A DNA stretch of 36,121 nucleotides. It comes from Marinobacterium arenosum. GTDB lineage: Bacteria; Pseudomonadota; Gammaproteobacteria; Pseudomonadales; Balneatricaceae. Under the pieces are notes generated by a model, which did not search any database, was not told the origin of the DNA, and saw nothing but the letters and a program-made list of their open reading frames with translations. Position numbers and translations under genes: made by a program. The stretch lies in contig NZ_JAILYN010000044.1 of the NCBI RefSeq assembly GCF_019795155.1, positions 1 through 36,121 on the forward strand, written 5' to 3'. Positions 32,683 through 36,121 of this stretch are shown here, piece after piece. Each line of letters starts with the position of its first letter. Position 1 is the first letter of the stretch.

Positions 32683-32698
32683 AGGCATGATTTTTGCT
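32683..32698 (+). promoter_or_regulatory. Sigma-54 promoter of the 863-aa protein gene
   Basis: AGGCATGatttTTGCT: two mismatches in the -24 block (A for T, T for C), a perfect -12, and GG-N10-GC spacing. It nearly matches the promoter at 31783-31798. The start is expected near 32709, leaving a leader of about 260 nt. Confidence 0.7.
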
Positions 32699-32708
32699 TT
32701 TGAAAGCT

Positions 32709-32969
32709 GTGAGAAAGATACGTCTTTCGGGTTTCTTCAGCGGGAGATTGCTGGGCTCAATAGCCATTGATCGAGTACCTTGCGCCCCTGATTCCCGCAG
32801 TAAGGAGGAACCTCTCTCATAACGGTTGTTAATGGGAGAGGTTACATTAATCAGCTTTGCGTGGCCGGGTGGGAATATAATCCTTTGCTTCCTCTGGTAA
32901 ATCCGGCACGGCCGCAAGGCCAAGTCCACGGTACCCGGTTAGGCAAGTCGGTTATCGAGGAGGTGGGAG
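32709..32969 (+). ncRNA. Structured 5' leader of the 863-aa protein gene
   Basis: The hairpins are GAAAGA-TACG-TCTTTC (32713-32728), starting 16 nt after the -12 GC; CAGC/GCTG (32738-32753); GGCT/AGCC (32754-32765); AACCTCTC/GAGAGGTT (32809-32843, 8 bp); and GGCC-GCAA-GGCC with a GNRA loop (32910-32921). It is similar in length and start geometry to the other two DUF11 leaders, but little primary sequence is shared. The SD GGAGGTGGG ends it. Confidence 0.5.
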
Positions 32970-35561
32970 ATGCGAACGTTTTCACCCATATTCAGACTGA
33001 CCACGTTGCTGGCCAGCCTGGTGCTGTTAGCTGGCTTATTGGTCGTCTCCGTGGTCAAAGCCGTCGATGACACCAATATGTTCGAGATAGGGGCAGATGA
33101 ATCGGCGGCAGGCGCCCCGGCCAATATTCTGCAAGAGACCGCACTGCCGGACTGGAATGCGCTCTTTGACGCCGATGGCAACCCGAAGGATGTGCTGGCA
33201 CCGATCGGTACGCCGGATTACATCACCTTCGGTTTCACCGAGGTCGCCTTTATCCAGGATTACCTTGGCGTCGGCAACTTGGTGGAATTGACCGCCTTTG
33301 CCGGCAGCAACAAGAACAACGACCTGCCCGAAACCTGGAACTGGGATAGCGCCGGCGGTATACCGCCGAAATCCGACCTGGCGAACATCTACTTCGCCGC
33401 CAAGATCAATCCGGCCGACGGCCACCTGATCATCTATATCGGCACCGAGCGCCTGGCCAATAACGGCGTGGTACATATCGATAACGAGTTCAACGCCATC
33501 GCCCATGGCGTGGACAAGGTCGAGCCCTGCGACGACGACATGGTACTGCCCGGCCCGGCCGGCGTTACCGATGCGACAATGGACGACCCGCCCTGCGAGT
33601 TCAGCGGTAGCCGTTCGATCGGCGACTTCCACGTCACCATGGACTTCCTGAACGGTGGCGGCATAGGCGCGGTCGAGATCCGCGAGTGGGACGGTAGCGA
33701 ATACGTCAAGATCGAGGATTCCAACAGTGTCGGCTGCAACGCCGCCGATACCATCTGCGCCTTCAACAACGACGAGCCGATTGCCAGTGGTGACTGGGAC
33801 AGTTTCGACCGCCACGGCAATATGGTCGATAGCATCGATACCAACCTGTTCACCGAGATGGTGGTGGATGTCACCGCGGTACTGGGCAGAACCCCCTGTA
33901 TCGGCAGCGTGATCTCCAAAACCCGCAGCTCGCCGGGCTCCGAAGACACCTTCAACGCCGAGCTGAAGGACTTCGGCTTGGCCGCCTTCCCGCTGTGCAG
34001 TATCGAGATCGTCAAAGATGGCGATACCCTGTCGAAAGTGACCGATACCGCCAACTACGACTACACCATCAGCAATACCGGCGTTGCGCCGGTCCATCTG
34101 CAGAGCGTTATCGACCTGTTCGATAAAGATGGCGACGGTATGTTCGACGATGAAACCGAGATGGATCTGACCGCAGCCGCCAGCGCAGCCGGTTGCGATA
34201 CCCTGCAGCCGCAGGGAATGGCCGGCGACAGCTGTATGTTCAGCGCGCCCTATGTGGTCCAGGCCGGCGATGCCGATCCGCTCAACAACCTGGTGACCGC
34301 CACCTATAACGATCTGCCGAACGGCAGCGGCGTCAGTCTGACCGACAGCGACGACCACAGTCTGAACCTGTTCCAGCCGAGCTTCACGCTGGTTAAGGAG
34401 TGCCCGGTAGGTATCGGTGACGGCATTAACGAGCGTGCCTGGAAAGTAGGCGAGCCGCTCGATTTCCGCTTCACCCTGACCAATACCAGCTCTGCCGACA
34501 CCCCGCTGATGGACCTGGTCAGCCTGACCGATCCGCTGCTTAGCGATATGGCGAACGACAGCATTCTCCATCTGCTGCCGCAGGCGACCCAGGATGCGCT
34601 GGCGATGCTGGCGAAAGACGAGTCGATCAGCTTCACCCTGTCGTATACACCGGAGTTCGGTGATCTGGGCAACGGGGTAACCAACAGCGCCGATGCGGTT
34701 TACAGCCCGCAAGGCTTCCCGAACCAGATCGGCCCGACCGCACCGGCGACCGTGACCTGCCCGGTGGCTCTGCCGGGTCCGGCTACCATCATTATCGAGA
34801 AAGAGTTGCGTGGCAGTGGTGGCCTCACCTTCGACTACACCGGCGGTGGCTTGCTGGTGCCGAGCCTGACACCGGTGATCGGTGGCGATACCACCGGTTC
34901 GCCGCACGGTCCGGTGCAGACGCCGGCGACCGACGGCTTCGCCAAGACCGAGCCGATCTCCGTGGCCACCACCTTCGGCATGCCGACGGTTTACACCGTG
35001 GACGAAACCGGTCTGCCGCCTGACACCCTGTTCCTCAGTGTGTCTTGCCGCAACCCGGACGGCTCGCTGGATGCCGACACCACCATTGCCGGCACCCTGG
35101 CGACCATTCGTGTCGACGAGGACGAGATTGTCGTCTGCCGCTACGTCAATGAGATCATCCCGGGTGATGAAGGCTGTACGCCGGGCTTCTGGAAAAACAG
35201 CACCGGTAGCTGGCAGGTCTACAGCCCGAACCAGACAGTGGTATCGGTATTCAACATTCCGAACAATTACAAGAATGGTAAGGATGCGATCTCCGACAGC
35301 GACACCTTGCTGGATGCGCTGGGCTATGACGGTGGTGAAACCATCCGTGGCGCGGCGAAAATCCTGCTGCGTGCCGCAGTGGCGTCCATCCTGAACGCCG
35401 CTCACAGCGGGGTCGACTATCCGCGCACCGCAACGGCGGTGATCAATGCGGTGAACGCCGCACTGGCCACCGGCGATCGGGACACCATCCTGATGCTGGC
35501 CGGCGAGCTGGATAGCGACAACAACCTTGGTTGCCCGCTGCCAAACGATAATTCGTTCTAA
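32970..35561 (+). CDS. Secreted DUF11-type protein with CTPGFWK domain, 863 aa
   Basis: Third member of the set, without the 95-residue repeats. A signal peptide covers about 1-31 (LLASLVLLAGLLVVSVVKA). The N-terminal beta domain (~35-345) has HLIIYIGTERLANNGVVHID. DUF11 domains follow (YDYTISNTGVAPVHL, then FRFTLTNTSSADTPLMDLV). The KELRGSGG domain is next (ATIIIEKELRG...VIGGDTTGSPHG). The C-terminal GCTPGFWKNSTGSW...LLDALGYDGGETIRGAAKILLRA...NNLGCPL domain is shared with the 1620-aa protein. From ~470 on, identity to the other two is high; the N-terminal domain is more divergent. A DKDGDGMFDD stretch could bind Ca2+. It is likely a surface or extracellular protein. Confidence 0.87.
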   Translation: MRTFSPIFRLTTLLASLVLLAGLLVVSVVKAVDDTNMFEIGADESAAGAPANILQETALPDWNALFDADGNPKDVLAPIGTPDYITFGFTEVAFIQDYLGVGNLVELTAFAGSNKNNDLPETWNWDSAGGIPPKSDLANIYFAAKINPADGHLIIYIGTERLANNGVVHIDNEFNAIAHGVDKVEPCDDDMVLPGPAGVTDATMDDPPCEFSGSRSIGDFHVTMDFLNGGGIGAVEIREWDGSEYVKIEDSNSVGCNAADTICAFNNDEPIASGDWDSFDRHGNMVDSIDTNLFTEMVVDVTAVLGRTPCIGSVISKTRSSPGSEDTFNAELKDFGLAAFPLCSIEIVKDGDTLSKVTDTANYDYTISNTGVAPVHLQSVIDLFDKDGDGMFDDETEMDLTAAASAAGCDTLQPQGMAGDSCMFSAPYVVQAGDADPLNNLVTATYNDLPNGSGVSLTDSDDHSLNLFQPSFTLVKECPVGIGDGINERAWKVGEPLDFRFTLTNTSSADTPLMDLVSLTDPLLSDMANDSILHLLPQATQDALAMLAKDESISFTLSYTPEFGDLGNGVTNSADAVYSPQGFPNQIGPTAPATVTCPVALPGPATIIIEKELRGSGGLTFDYTGGGLLVPSLTPVIGGDTTGSPHGPVQTPATDGFAKTEPISVATTFGMPTVYTVDETGLPPDTLFLSVSCRNPDGSLDADTTIAGTLATIRVDEDEIVVCRYVNEIIPGDEGCTPGFWKNSTGSWQVYSPNQTVVSVFNIPNNYKNGKDAISDSDTLLDALGYDGGETIRGAAKILLRAAVASILNAAHSGVDYPRTATAVINAVNAALATGDRDTILMLAGELDSDNNLGCPLPNDNSF

Positions 35562-35580
35562 CAGAGGGTATTACCAGCTA

Positions 35581-35610
35581 GACGGAGGGGTTATCCCCTC
35601 CGTCTTTTTA
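35581..35610 (+). terminator. Terminator of the 863-aa protein gene
   Basis: GACGGAGGGG (35581-35590) and CCCCTCCGTC (35595-35604) form a perfect 10-bp stem with a TTAT loop, followed by TTTTTATT. It begins 20 nt after the stop codon. Confidence 0.95.
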
Positions 35611-35660
35611 TTGCTTCTTCGCGCTTTAGCGGGAGTCATCTACCTCAGGTAAAAATTCCC

Positions 35661-35688
35661 GCGTGGGCACAACGTGCCCACCCTACAA
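35661..35688. repeat. GTGGGCAC palindrome, second copy
   Basis: GTGGGCAC (35663-35670) and GTGCCCAC (35674-35681) are followed by CCTACAA, as at 8788-8817 but with a 3-nt instead of a 7-nt spacer. It lies between the terminator and the 108-bp array. Confidence 0.7.
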
Positions 35689-35706
35689 GACTGCGGATTG
35701 AGTCGT

Positions 35707-36121
35707 AACAGCCCGCTCCGAGGGCGACCGCTTTGGGTGCCAATAGAACCATCTCCTGTCGCGGTCAGTACCCAAAGGGCATGCCGAGCCCGCTGCTACA
35801 AGGCCGAGCGCCGTAGCAGCCCGCTCCGAGGGCGACCGCTTCTGGTGCCAATAGAACCATCTCTTGTCGCGGTCAGTACCCAAAGGGCATGCCAAGCCCG
35901 CTGCTACAGGGCTGAGCTCCGTAACAGCCCGCTCCGAGGGCGACCGCTTTGGGTGCCAATAGAACCATCTCCTGTCGCGGTCAGTACCCAAAGGGCATGC
36001 CGAGCCCGCTGCTACAGGGCTGAGCGCCGTAGCAGCCCGCTCCGAGGGCGACCGCTTTGGGTGCCGATAGAACTATCTCTTGTCGCGGTCAGTACCCAAA
36101 GGGCATGCCAAGCCCGCTGCT
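35707..36121. repeat. 108-bp tandem repeat array, at least 3.8 copies
   Basis: GCCCGCTCCGAGGGCGACC starts at 35711, 35819, 35927 and 36035: an exact 108-bp period. The last copy is cut by the window end. Each unit contains a REP-like palindrome (GCTGCTAC...GTAGCAGC and GAGGGCGAC...GTCGCGGTC). Copies 1 and 3 share one set of variants (CTCCTGTC, ATGCCGAG); copies 2 and 4 share another (CTCTTGTC, ATGCCAAG), so the true unit of expansion may be 216 bp. Arms match the elements at 112-151 and 10091-10143. Confidence 0.95.

Noticed and set aside
32624-32929. Minus-strand ORF of 101 aa before the 863-aa protein gene
   Set aside because: It is antisense to the structured leader and covers the sigma-54 site; no SD and no domain.
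21954-35561. PEP-CTERM or LPXTG sorting of the DUF11 proteins
   Set aside because: The C-termini lack a sorting motif, a hydrophobic segment and a basic tail.
35683-35991. ORF of 102 aa at the window end
   Set aside because: It is the translation of the 108-bp tandem repeat, whose length is a multiple of three. There is no SD.

Overview
The window looks like chromosomal DNA of a GC-rich gammaproteobacterium. The evidence is selO, dapA, a helD-type helicase, type II secretion gspA/gspB, an alpha/beta-hydrolase-OsmC fusion, sigma-54 regulation and REP-like palindromes. I cannot place it to genus. No rRNA, tRNA, phage, IS or CRISPR was seen.

Layout. 1-8.8 kb: housekeeping and accessory enzymes, mostly on the minus strand (selO, an unknown 199-aa protein, helD, a GST, a metallophosphoesterase), then a plus-strand hydrolase-OsmC fusion. 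9.2-14.0 kb: dapA, a second unknown small protein, an MBL-fold hydrolase and an acyl-CoA synthetase. 14.0-18.3 kb: gspB and gspA, divergent from a sigma-54 activator with a degenerate receiver domain (VpsR-like). 18.4-36 kb: an 87-aa ORF, a secreted M11-type metallopeptidase behind a structured leader with a GEMM-I (cyclic dinucleotide) riboswitch, and three large secreted DUF11-type proteins, two of them with exact 285-bp (95-aa) tandem repeats. The window ends in a 108-bp tandem repeat array.

Main observation. Reading intergenic DNA for GG-N10-GC gives sigma-54 (-24/-12) promoters before six units: the two unknown small proteins (2115-2714 and 10212-10829, which share two motifs and appear to be paralogues), the 87-aa ORF, and all three DUF11 genes. 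A seventh drives a roughly 90-nt intergenic RNA (32198-32289) that ends in a strong terminator. In most of them a hairpin begins 8-17 nt after the -12 element. Two DUF11 genes share a colinear, roughly 290-nt structured leader. With the local sigma-54 activator, the gspAB pair and the riboswitch-controlled peptidase, this suggests a surface or secretion regulon under sigma-54 and cyclic-dinucleotide control, with several undescribed RNA elements. Promoters, RNA folds and the regulon are by-eye inferences. The protein family calls are firmer.
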